Shown here in pieces: positions 41,899-49,718 of a stretch of DNA of 64,000 nucleotides. Numbering within the stretch: position 1 is the first letter of the stretch; the number at the start of each line of letters is the position of its first letter. Source of the stretch: HGM04593 sp045646845. Lineage in GTDB: Bacteria; Bacteroidota; Bacteroidia; Bacteroidales; Bacteroidaceae. A program made the position numbers and the translations under genes. Under the pieces are notes generated by a model. It did no database searches and had not been told where the DNA came from. It saw only the letters and a list, made by a program, of their open reading frames with translations. The DNA lies in assembly GCA_045646845.1 (NCBI GenBank), contig JAZRLO010000029.1, forward strand, positions 1 through 64,000, given 5' to 3'.

Positions 41899-42665
41899 TA
41901 TTCTTTGTTTCTGTTTATTATTTCCTCGGCAAGTGCAAGATAGTTCTTTGCTCCTGTGGATTCCGCATCGTACATGAGTACGGGGATACCCATGCTGGGT
42001 GCTTCGCCGAGTCGTATGTTACGCTGTATTACAGTTTCGAAAACCAACTCCCTGAAGTGCTTCTTCACTTCGTTGTAAACCTGGTTGCTGAGACGCAGGC
42101 GCGAATTGAACATCGTCAGCAGGAAACCTTCGATGTCAAGCGTGGGGTTGAGGTTCGATTTTATGATCTTTATGGTGTTGAGCAACTTGCTGATACCTTC
42201 AAGTGCAAAATATTCGCACTGTACCGGAATTATCACGGAGTCTGCGGCCGTCAGTGAGTTTACCGTGATAAGGCCCAGTGATGGTGAGCAGTCGATGAGT
42301 ATATAGTCATATTCATCCCTGATTTCTGCAAGTGCCTCACGCATAATCTTTTCCCTGTTCGGCATGTCCAGCATCTCAATCTCGGCACCGACGAGGTCTA
42401 TGTGCGACGGTATTATGTCAAGTCCTTCGAGGCAAGTCTGCTGTATGCTCTCCTTTGCTGCTGTTTTGTTTATGAGGCACTCGTAAATGGAGCACTCCGT
42501 TTCACGTATGTCTATTCCCAAACCCGAAGATGCGTTCGCCTGCGGGTCGGCATCAATTACCAGCACCTTTTTCCCGTATGTGGCCATTGAGGCCGCGAGG
42601 TTTATGGCTGTAGTTGTTTTTCCGACTCCGCCCTTCTGGTTTGCCAATGCTATAATCTTTCCCAT
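41898..42665 (-). CDS. parA: Chromosome partitioning ATPase ParA (Soj)
   Basis: A 255-aa deviant-Walker ATPase that binds DNA as an ATP dimer and moves ParB-bound origins. The deviant Walker A is K11-GGVGK16-TT, Walker A' 'LVIDADPQAN', Walker B 'DYILIDCSPSLG'. The length is typical for the chromosomal Soj type without a long N-terminal domain. It is first gene of the parA-parB-DUF5683-mltD-rsh run. A TACCTTTG box about 240 nt upstream suggests a long leader. Confidence 0.96.
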   Translation of the reverse strand: MGKIIALANQKGGVGKTTTAINLAASMATYGKKVLVIDADPQANASSGLGIDIRETECSIYECLINKTAAKESIQQTCLEGLDIIPSHIDLVGAEIEMLDMPNREKIMREALAEIRDEYDYILIDCSPSLGLITVNSLTAADSVIIPVQCEYFALEGISKLLNTIKIIKSNLNPTLDIEGFLLTMFNSRLRLSNQVYNEVKKHFRELVFETVIQRNIRLGEAPSMGIPVLMYDAESTGAKNYLALAEEIINRNKE

Positions 42666-42797
42666 AGTTCTCTAAAAAATGTGTAATGACGGTATGTTTT
42701 TGTCCGTAGTATTTAGACGTCGTTTGAATTTCTAAAAAATATTTTCTTATAGAAGCTGATCGTTTCGCCGTTTTTTATGTTCAAAAATGTCTGTCAA

Positions 42798-42845
42798 TTT
42801 CTTTTTGGGGGTACATAGCCAGCTATGTGCTCTTGAAAAAGAAAT
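42798..42845. repeat. Nested inverted repeat in parA leader
   Basis: The outer arms ATTTCTTTTT / AAAAAGAAAT enclose inner arms GTACATAGC / GCTATGTGC (one mismatch), closing on CA. On the minus strand, as in the parA transcript, this would form a long hairpin about 130 nt before the ATG. It could be a small RNA, a leader structure or a protein-binding site. Confidence 0.55.
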
Positions 42846-42908
42846 AAACATCTTACTCTTGCTCAATCAAAAACTTGGCGATATAATTTTAAACAACTTC
42901 TTAATTTG

Positions 42909-42916
42909 CAAAGGTA
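42909..42916 (-). promoter_or_regulatory. -7 promoter element of parA operon
   Basis: TACCTTTG on the minus strand is an exact and common form of the Bacteroidetes -7 box. A clear TTTG at the right distance is lacking. It implies a leader of about 235 nt for parA. Confidence 0.45.
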
Positions 42917-43050
42917 GTAAAAAAAAAGAATCTTTCTCGTTATTTCGCGTTTACTTATGAACAGGCGGTTTAATAAATCTAAAAAAAACAAATAGAATGT
43001 TTATTGCGGTTACCAACGGGTTGACTTTTTACTGCAAAACAGACATAATG

Positions 43051-43089
43051 AAAAATAGAGCCTGTGCGTGACGAACAGACTCTATTTTT
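43051..43089 (-). terminator. Terminator after BI-1 gene
   Basis: Stem AAAAATAGAG (with CTGT/ACAG extension) paired with CTCTATTTTT around a short loop lies 15 nt downstream of the stop at 43105. Confidence 0.65.
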
Positions 43090-43104
43090 ATTTGATTACG
43101 ATTT

Positions 43105-43809
43105 TTAATCCCTGCTGCCCATGATGCGGAGAAGGTGCATGAACAGGTTTATGAAGTCGAGGTACAGCTGCAGGGCACCGAAAAGTGCAATCTTGTTAAG
43201 GTTATCGTCAACCTCGACATTCGGGTTGAGCAGGACTTCTTTTATCTTCTGCGTGTCATAAGCCGTGAGTCCGACGAATATGAGTACTCCTGCATAGCTG
43301 ATAATCCAATAGAGGGTTTCGCTTCCCATGAATATGTTCACTACGGACGCGATGACTATTCCAATAACTCCCATTATGAGGATACTTCCCCATGATGACA
43401 GGTCCTTCTTCGTTGCGAATCCGTATAGGCTCACTGCGCCGAATGTCCCGGCAGTAACGAAGAATGTGGCGGCAATGGACGATTCGGTGTAGATTATGAA
43501 TATGAGCGACATGGTTATTCCGTTCAATACTGAATAGAGGATGAACAGAATGGTGGCAGTGCCCATTGACAGTTTGTGCAGCCTGCCTGCAAGGATGAAT
43601 ACGAGTGCCAGTTCTGCTATCATGATAATCCAGAATGTCGCTTCATTCTGCAGCAACGAATACATTATGTCGTTGTTGTTGGCTATGATAAGTGCTGTCA
43701 GGCCTGTTATACACAGGGCCATAGTCATCCATATATAGACTCTTCTGAACACTGACAGTTGCGCACTCTTTTTTCTCTCTATGGAGATTGTGGATGTGTG
43801 ATTTTCCAT
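43105..43809 (-). CDS. Bax inhibitor-1/YccA family membrane protein
   Basis: A 234-aa inner-membrane protein with seven hydrophobic segments and a short charged N-terminus. It has the family pattern 'YIWMTMALCITGLTALI' and the last helices with 'SYAGVLIFVGLTAYDTQKIKE', containing the conserved Asp-Thr-Gln. Members are thought to be pH-gated calcium leak channels or modulators of membrane proteases such as FtsH. It follows the GH84 gene by 8 nt and may be co-transcribed with it, although the functions look unrelated. Confidence 0.92.
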   Translation of the reverse strand: MENHTSTISIERKKSAQLSVFRRVYIWMTMALCITGLTALIIANNNDIMYSLLQNEATFWIIMIAELALVFILAGRLHKLSMGTATILFILYSVLNGITMSLIFIIYTESSIAATFFVTAGTFGAVSLYGFATKKDLSSWGSILIMGVIGIVIASVVNIFMGSETLYWIISYAGVLIFVGLTAYDTQKIKEVLLNPNVEVDDNLNKIALFGALQLYLDFINLFMHLLRIMGSRD

Positions 43810-43817
43810 AATTGATG

Positions 43818-46721
43818 TTATTTGATTATTATTTTGTTGTATGAGGTTCCGTTCTTGCTGTCGGACTCAATTATGTACAGCCCTTGTGGCAAGCCGCTGA
43901 TTTCAATTTTGTTCCCTTCAGCTTTGCGAACTGCTTTGCCGTCAACCGAATATATGGAGATGCTTTCGGTCTCATTTCTGTACAGTATGAATCCGTCAGC
44001 AACAACGAAATCCACCTTGTCTTCTCCGACACCGGATATTGACATGCCTGTCTCTTTGTCAACAATCGTTACCGTGTAGCTCTCGGCGCGTGCCACATTC
44101 TTGGCTTCGAGGCGGTTGCCCGATACGACAATGTACTGTACGCCGTTCTTTGCAGCCGACTGTGTCCACTGGATTGACCATTTGTCGCCCATCTGTGTGA
44201 GAAGATAGGTGTTCCAGTCGCTGTAATACTGGTTCGTGCCGAAGACACCGTATTCGTTAAGGTAGCGTTTGTCGGCATTGCTCGTAATCTTGTAGCAGTT
44301 CTTGCCAGGTGCGTCAACTGTAATCTTCCACTCCTGTGCAGTTCCGGGTTCTGTTACCTCCTTGAAGGTCGGATTGCCGCCTGTGCCTTTCACGTTGTTG
44401 TTGGTGAGGTATTTCTCGCCGTCTTTTATATAATATACCGCATCGTCATTAATCAACTTGCCCTTTGCGGTGCCGCCGAGCGGAACGATGTCGAAGATGT
44501 ATTTGTCGGGCATGGCATCGCTTGAACTGCTTTTCTGTATGCGTGTGCCGCTTACGCCCCAGAAATTGTTGCCTGCACTGCCGCCGTTCTGTACAGCATA
44601 TTTACCGCTTGCCAGGAGTGTTATGTCATATGTGTGCCATGCCGATTCATACGGGTTGGTCTGGTCGCTTACCGTGAACACGCCATTTTCGTTAAGGTAA
44701 CGTCCGTCCTCGAGGTTTACGATCTTTGAACGGCCGGTGCTGGGGTCCATGGTGATTTTCCACTCCTGTCGCTGCGGACGGATTGTGTCAAGGCCTGCCT
44801 GGAACTGCGGAACACTGCCGGCAACCTTCGGCTGGGTATTGGTCAGGTAACGTCCGTTGTGCATTATGTGGTATGTGCCGTTTTCGATTACCTGTGCCGG
44901 GAATATGTCGGTGCGGTAGTCGTAGTTTTCCTTGTATGTTGCAACAAGCTCTCCAAGTGCCTCCTTCAGGAACGGCTCCACGTGCAGTGAACCTACTGCA
45001 GGGCTTGCGACTCTCAGTGAACCTGCAAAGTCGCGTGAACGTATAGCTTCCTGTGCAGCAGTGTAGCTCATGTAATTCTCGTATCTCTCGATGAAGGTTT
45101 CCGGATTGCCGTCAATGATTGCTTTGTTCATTTCTGCTATTTCCAATCCTCTCAAGCCTATGTATTCCATGCACTGCAGCCAAGGCTTTATCTCTTCGGT
45201 CAAGGCTGTTGCTTCATCTGTATCCATCAGCGTCCTTGCATGTTCTGCGAATTTGCCGAACTGCTCTGCAACAGCCGCGAACGCTTCTTCTCTGTCACTG
45301 GATATGTTTTTGTTGTATCTCTCTTTCGCCTTTACGAACTCCGGTGACTCGTTTGTGCGTCGCAGTCCATGTGTGTTTGGGCCAAGGTCAATATTGTTTT
45401 CGCAGAAGAAACGGAACGCCTCCTTGTTACGGGGCATCAGGTACTCTATGGCAGCCTCCCATGATGCGTCGGAGTCGTATGCAGGCATGTTCCATGTATA
45501 GTCACCGATGCTGAATAGCGATACTTTCGATGCTTCGGCATACTCCATGGGGTTTGCCACGAATCCCGACAGCATGTCCGCAATGTCAAGGTCGTTGCCG
45601 TATGTCGGTCCCATGAGAAGGTGGTCGATGCAGTAGTCGCTGACCGGGTAGTTGAGCCAGATGTATGCCTTGCGCTTTATCTGGTTGTTTATCCAGGTCA
45701 TGTCGCTCTTGTTTATCATATCTACGACGCTGTTGCCGGTCCACATTATGTTTATGTCCTTGTTCATGATGTCGCCCAATGCCGGCAGGTAAACTGCGTT
45801 GGCCCATCCACGGTTGTATTGGGTGGGGCATATGATGCATGGATTCACGTCAGGATATGCCTTTTCGAGTTCTGCTGCAATGTAGTTCATAAGTTCGGCC
45901 TGTTCGTCACCGTGTGAGCCGTCATCGTTCCAAAGGTCATCCCAGAACACTGCAAAAGTTCTTACTCCGAGCTCGCACATTGCTTTGAGCTTGTTCACGA
46001 TATTATTCCTGTCCGTCTGGTTCCACTGTATGTCCTCTCCGGGGTGTATTGCCCACACGAACTCTACCTTGTTCGCTTTTGCCGCATTTACATATTCCGT
46101 AATCTTTGCAGCCTGTGCGGCAGGGTACTCTTCACGCCATTTGCTCTTGTGGTATGCGTCGTCTTTCGGGCCATAGATATATACATTCATCTTCTGGCGG
46201 CCGAACAACTCGAATATGCTCATGCGGTTGGCTTCGCTGTAGGGATTACCGTAGTAACCTTCGACCAGTCCTCGCTGAGGTACGCTCGGAAAGTCGGTGA
46301 CGGTAACTGCCATCACGTTCGGCTGCGATACAATCTGCAGGAATGTCTGTACGCCGTAGAATGTTCCGGATGCGTCATTTCCTGCGATTATTACCTTGTC
46401 TTTTTCTACTGCAAGGTAATAGCCTTCGGCTTTTTGGGGAATGAGATTCTCGTAAGCGGCAACAACTTCATCGCCGCGTTCACCCATTATTACTTCAACG
46501 GTGCCACCACCGGCATTCAGGTTCTTCTTGAACAGGTTGACGGCATCGGCATCGGCTGTCGTTTCACCATAAAGAGTGTATGTGGCCTCATTTGTAAAGG
46601 CGGTTTCATCACTCCATGAAATGCTCTGAGGTTGCGGGTGTACTTCAATTTTCTGAGCATCGGCACTGCCGCATACAAGCGAAGAAATGAGTGCCGTCAT
46701 TGCTAATGTTCTCTTTATCAT
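43818..46721 (-). CDS. GH84 beta-N-acetylglucosaminidase with tandem C-terminal domains
   Basis: A 967-aa secreted enzyme of the GH84 (O-GlcNAcase/hyaluronidase) family. It has a signal peptide (to about 22) and an N-terminal GH20b-like domain (about 25-150). The TIM barrel contains 'RGLVEGYYGNPY' and the catalytic pair D261-D262 in 'FAVFWDDLWND'. Helical regions run to about 600. Two similar domains of about 130 residues follow in tandem (about 614-745 and 758-895), each with 'QEWKIT' and 'RYLNE-GVF' motifs. The C-terminus (about 905-967, 'ISIYSVDGKAVRK...GLPQGLYII') resembles a type IX secretion sorting domain. It removes GlcNAc or GalNAc from glycans, probably host mucins. Confidence 0.93.
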   Translation of the reverse strand: MIKRTLAMTALISSLVCGSADAQKIEVHPQPQSISWSDETAFTNEATYTLYGETTADADAVNLFKKNLNAGGGTVEVIMGERGDEVVAAYENLIPQKAEGYYLAVEKDKVIIAGNDASGTFYGVQTFLQIVSQPNVMAVTVTDFPSVPQRGLVEGYYGNPYSEANRMSIFELFGRQKMNVYIYGPKDDAYHKSKWREEYPAAQAAKITEYVNAAKANKVEFVWAIHPGEDIQWNQTDRNNIVNKLKAMCELGVRTFAVFWDDLWNDDGSHGDEQAELMNYIAAELEKAYPDVNPCIICPTQYNRGWANAVYLPALGDIMNKDINIMWTGNSVVDMINKSDMTWINNQIKRKAYIWLNYPVSDYCIDHLLMGPTYGNDLDIADMLSGFVANPMEYAEASKVSLFSIGDYTWNMPAYDSDASWEAAIEYLMPRNKEAFRFFCENNIDLGPNTHGLRRTNESPEFVKAKERYNKNISSDREEAFAAVAEQFGKFAEHARTLMDTDEATALTEEIKPWLQCMEYIGLRGLEIAEMNKAIIDGNPETFIERYENYMSYTAAQEAIRSRDFAGSLRVASPAVGSLHVEPFLKEALGELVATYKENYDYRTDIFPAQVIENGTYHIMHNGRYLTNTQPKVAGSVPQFQAGLDTIRPQRQEWKITMDPSTGRSKIVNLEDGRYLNENGVFTVSDQTNPYESAWHTYDITLLASGKYAVQNGGSAGNNFWGVSGTRIQKSSSSDAMPDKYIFDIVPLGGTAKGKLINDDAVYYIKDGEKYLTNNNVKGTGGNPTFKEVTEPGTAQEWKITVDAPGKNCYKITSNADKRYLNEYGVFGTNQYYSDWNTYLLTQMGDKWSIQWTQSAAKNGVQYIVVSGNRLEAKNVARAESYTVTIVDKETGMSISGVGEDKVDFVVADGFILYRNETESISIYSVDGKAVRKAEGNKIEISGLPQGLYIIESDSKNGTSYNKIIIK

Positions 46722-46827
46722 GGTAAATTGATTGTGGATATTTTCAATAATTGTGTAAAGATATGCTTTTGGCCCGGTTTTCGCAAATTTTTATTATATT
46801 CGCGTTGAAATTTCTAAAAAAGATATT

Positions 46828-47598
46828 ATGGACAAAAAACTGCGTATTCTGGTATCTAATGACGACGGATATTTTGCCAAAGGAATAAACTCTCTTGTGG
46901 GGGTGTTGAGCGAATTCGGAAAAGTGGATGTCTTTGCGCCGCATAAGGGCCGTTCGGGCCAGGGATGTGCTATAACCAGTGAGGTGCCGGTGAAGGTTGA
47001 ATCCCTTGCGGATGACCTCAATGCTCCTGTTCGCATATATACCTGCACGGGCACTCCCTGTGACTGTGTAAAGGCTGCATTTGATAGTATTATAGGTAAA
47101 TATGACCTTGTTGTCGGCGGCATAAACCACGGTGACAATTCGGCGGTTAATGCCCACTATTCTGGTACTATGGGCGTTGTGCTCGAGGGGTGTATGAAGG
47201 GGGTACCTTCTATAGCCTTTTCGCTCTGCTCACATGATGCAGATGCCGATTTTACCCCTACATTCGATGTCATACGCAAAATAGTAGCAAAGGTACTCGA
47301 AAAGGGGCTGCCTAAAGGCAGCTGCCTGAATGTGAATTTTCCCGATTCTCCCTCATATGCAGGTGTGAAGGTGTGCCGTCAGGCTATGGGTCGTTGGGTC
47401 AATGAGTGGGAGATGAAAGATGACCCGCGCGGCAGCGACGGGAAATGGCTGTTCCTTACAGGTGAATTTGTGCTTGATGAAACAGACCCGGATGCCGACC
47501 GAGTTGCACTCGACGACAACTATGTGGCGATAACCCCGATTACAATAGACATGACCGATTACAGACTGCTCGAAGAGATGAAGCAGTGGGGGCTGTGA
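46828..47598 (+). CDS. surE: 5'/3'-nucleotidase SurE
   Basis: A 256-aa metal-dependent nucleoside monophosphate phosphatase implicated in stress survival. Metal ligands D12-D13 are in 'LVSNDDGYFAKGI', with later motifs 'GRSGQGCAIT' and 'GGINHGDNSAVNAHYSGTMG'. The length is typical. It is followed 24 nt later by lpxB. It is divergent from the GH84 gene. A TATATTCG at 46795-46802 is a weak -7 candidate. Confidence 0.95.
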   Translation: MDKKLRILVSNDDGYFAKGINSLVGVLSEFGKVDVFAPHKGRSGQGCAITSEVPVKVESLADDLNAPVRIYTCTGTPCDCVKAAFDSIIGKYDLVVGGINHGDNSAVNAHYSGTMGVVLEGCMKGVPSIAFSLCSHDADADFTPTFDVIRKIVAKVLEKGLPKGSCLNVNFPDSPSYAGVKVCRQAMGRWVNEWEMKDDPRGSDGKWLFLTGEFVLDETDPDADRVALDDNYVAITPITIDMTDYRLLEEMKQWGL

Positions 47599-47622
47599 TT
47601 CCATAAACTAAAAAAAGTAACC

Positions 47623-48765
47623 ATGAAATATTATCTCATAGTGGGCGAGGCTTCCGGTGACCTGCATGCATCGAACTTGATGAAAGCAATAAAGGAGGTT
47701 GACGGAGAAGCGCAGTTCCGTTTCTTCGGCGGCGACCTGATGTCGGCAGTCGGCGGTACGCGCGTGAAGCATTATCGTGAACTTGCATACATGGGTTTCA
47801 TTCCGGTTCTAATGCATTTGAGAACCATACTCAAGAATATGAGTTCCTGCAAGAAGGATGTTGCCGAATGGAATCCGGATGCGCTTATACTGGTCGATTA
47901 TCCGGGCTTCAATCTCTCTATAGCCAAGTATATCCGCAAAAAGACGGATATTCCTGTCTATTATTACATCTCTCCCAAAATCTGGGCTTGGAAGGAACAC
48001 CGTATTAAGAATATAAAGCGCGATGTCGATGAACTCTTCTCTATCCTTCCTTTTGAGGTCGATTTCTTTGAGAAGAAGCATGGCTACAGGATAAATTATG
48101 TGGGTAATCCGTGCGTGGATGCCGTTGACCGTTTCCTCAGGAACTCGACATTGACGCGTGAACAGTTCCTCTCCGGGAACTCTATACCCGACAAACCGAT
48201 AGTTGCTCTGCTTGCAGGCAGCCGCAAGCAGGAGATAACCGCCAATCTGCCGATGATGCTTGAAGCCATGAAGGAATTTCCCACTTACCAGCCTGTGATA
48301 GCAGGTGCTCCCGGCATAGACAAGGAGTTTTACGAGCCTTATCTGAAGGGTGGTGCGCGCATAGTATTCGGTGAGACATATAACATCCTGTACAACTCCC
48401 ATGCAGCACTTGTAACTTCCGGCACGGCAACATTGGAGACAGCTCTCTTCGGTGTGCCGCAGGTGGTATGTTATGCTACACCCATGGCCAGACTCTATTC
48501 ATGGCTGAAGAAACATTTCCTTAAAGTGAAATATGTCTCTTTGGTAAATCTTATAGCCGACAGGGAGGTGGTGCGCGAACTTGTAGCGGCCGACATGAAG
48601 CTGGAGAATGTCACGCATGAACTTGGCAAACTGCTGCCCTCCGACAGTGACGAGAGGAGTTCGATGCTCGATGAGTATAGCCGTATGATGAATATTCTGG
48701 GTGCACCGGGCGCTTCCCGGCGCGCAGCAGAAAGGATTGTCGAATTGCTGAAGAACCGTAAATAG
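47623..48765 (+). CDS. lpxB: Lipid-A-disaccharide synthase
   Basis: A 380-aa GT19 glycosyltransferase that joins UDP-diacylglucosamine and lipid X to form the lipid A disaccharide at the inner membrane. Family motifs are 'VGEASGDLHASNLM' at the start, 'YYISPKIWAWKEHRIKNIKRDVD', 'FVGNPCVD'-like 'YVGNPCVDAVD', and the donor-binding part 'LVTSGTATLETALFGVPQVV'. It is downstream of surE (24-nt gap). A strong hairpin (48803-48848) follows. Confidence 0.96.
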   Translation: MKYYLIVGEASGDLHASNLMKAIKEVDGEAQFRFFGGDLMSAVGGTRVKHYRELAYMGFIPVLMHLRTILKNMSSCKKDVAEWNPDALILVDYPGFNLSIAKYIRKKTDIPVYYYISPKIWAWKEHRIKNIKRDVDELFSILPFEVDFFEKKHGYRINYVGNPCVDAVDRFLRNSTLTREQFLSGNSIPDKPIVALLAGSRKQEITANLPMMLEAMKEFPTYQPVIAGAPGIDKEFYEPYLKGGARIVFGETYNILYNSHAALVTSGTATLETALFGVPQVVCYATPMARLYSWLKKHFLKVKYVSLVNLIADREVVRELVAADMKLENVTHELGKLLPSDSDERSSMLDEYSRMMNILGAPGASRRAAERIVELLKNRK

Positions 48766-48802
48766 GCTTCGCCTGCGCAGCATGCGGGTTACATACGTTC
48801 CT

Positions 48803-48848
48803 CCCAAAACAGTAAAAGCTGCCATGAGGCAGCTTTTACTGTTTTGGG
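48803..48848. terminator. Bidirectional terminator hairpin
   Basis: A 21-bp perfect stem (CCCAAAACAGTAAAAGCTGCC, one copy; complement follows) with an ATGA loop lies between the convergent lpxB and cdsA genes. Confidence 0.8.
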
Positions 48849-48863
48849 GTTATGTTCCTTTTG

Positions 48864-49700
48864 TCAGATTATCCCGATAAAACTCAAATAGACCAATACG
48901 GCTGGTACCGCGAACAGAGTGCTGTCGAAGCGGTCCAGCATTCCGCCGTGTCCGGGCAGTATGTTGCCCGAATCCTTTATCTGCATTTCGCGTTTCATGC
49001 TAGATTCAACAAGGTCTCCAAGTGTCGCGCTTCCGACAACGACAGCTGCCATGCCCATCCACTCCAGCATTGTCATTACGTCAAAGAAATTAGACATTAT
49101 AGCTCCGGATGCAATAGCGACCAATGCGCCTCCAGCAAAACCTTCCCATGTCTTTTTGGGTGATATTCTCTCGAACATCTTGTGTCGTCCCAGGGTGCAG
49201 CCGAAACAGAATGCTCCGGTGTCGTTGCTCCAGATGAAGATGAATATCGAAAGGGGCAGTATGTAGCTGTATGTTCCGCCGAATTCTGCTCCTCCTGTTG
49301 ACAATATATTCAGCAGTGCAAAGGGAAGTGCAGCATATACCTGGCTCAATACAAAATAGGCGAAGTTGTCAAGAGGCTTGCTCTTGGTGTCGAACAACTG
49401 GCGTATGAATGCGTAAAGCACTATCGCTATGTATGGGGCGAATATCTGCATGGCATCGACATTGTCAAGGTGTGATGTCATGAAGAGTGCCGTGAAAAGG
49501 TATGCGCCTCCGCATACTGCCAGCAAGGTGCTGAATGTGGTCTGTTTGTATTGTTTTACAAGACCGCAGAACTCGTTTACGGAAAGTACTGTTATTACGA
49601 AGAACAATATTCCGAATGAGAATTTGCTGTACAGGATACCTCCTAATAGCGCTGCTACGAACAGTGCGCCTGTAGCGGTGCGGATGATGAAATTTTTCAT
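48864..49700 (-). CDS. cdsA: Phosphatidate cytidylyltransferase
   Basis: A 278-aa polytopic enzyme that makes CDP-diacylglycerol from phosphatidate and CTP, the precursor for the phospholipids made by PssA and, via phosphatidylglycerol, Cls. There are about eight hydrophobic segments. The CDS signature lies at 'WSNDTGAFCFGCTLGRHKMF' followed by 'RISPKKTWEG', with later 'VVVGSATLGDLVESSMKRE' and 'GMLDRFDS'. It is last in the rsfS-ftsH-cdsA run (18-nt gap to ftsH). Confidence 0.95.
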   Translation of the reverse strand: MKNFIIRTATGALFVAALLGGILYSKFSFGILFFVITVLSVNEFCGLVKQYKQTTFSTLLAVCGGAYLFTALFMTSHLDNVDAMQIFAPYIAIVLYAFIRQLFDTKSKPLDNFAYFVLSQVYAALPFALLNILSTGGAEFGGTYSYILPLSIFIFIWSNDTGAFCFGCTLGRHKMFERISPKKTWEGFAGGALVAIASGAIMSNFFDVMTMLEWMGMAAVVVGSATLGDLVESSMKREMQIKDSGNILPGHGGMLDRFDSTLFAVPAVLVYLSFIGII

Positions 49701-49718
49701 AGCTTTGATTTTTATTGC

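Larger units (their letters stand above)
42666..43104. other. Long intergenic region upstream of parA
   Basis: 439 nt without a supportable gene. From left to right on the plus strand it holds the parA leader with a nested inverted repeat (42798-42845), a TACCTTTG promoter element (42909-42916, minus strand), an A/T-rich stretch, and a terminator hairpin (43051-43089) for the BI-1 gene. I found no DnaA-box cluster or parS. Confidence 0.6.

Noticed and set aside
42666..43104. Possible origin of replication or parS site next to parAB
   Set aside because: No cluster of DnaA boxes and no 16-bp parS-like palindrome is seen; the AT-rich region and hairpin alone are not enough.
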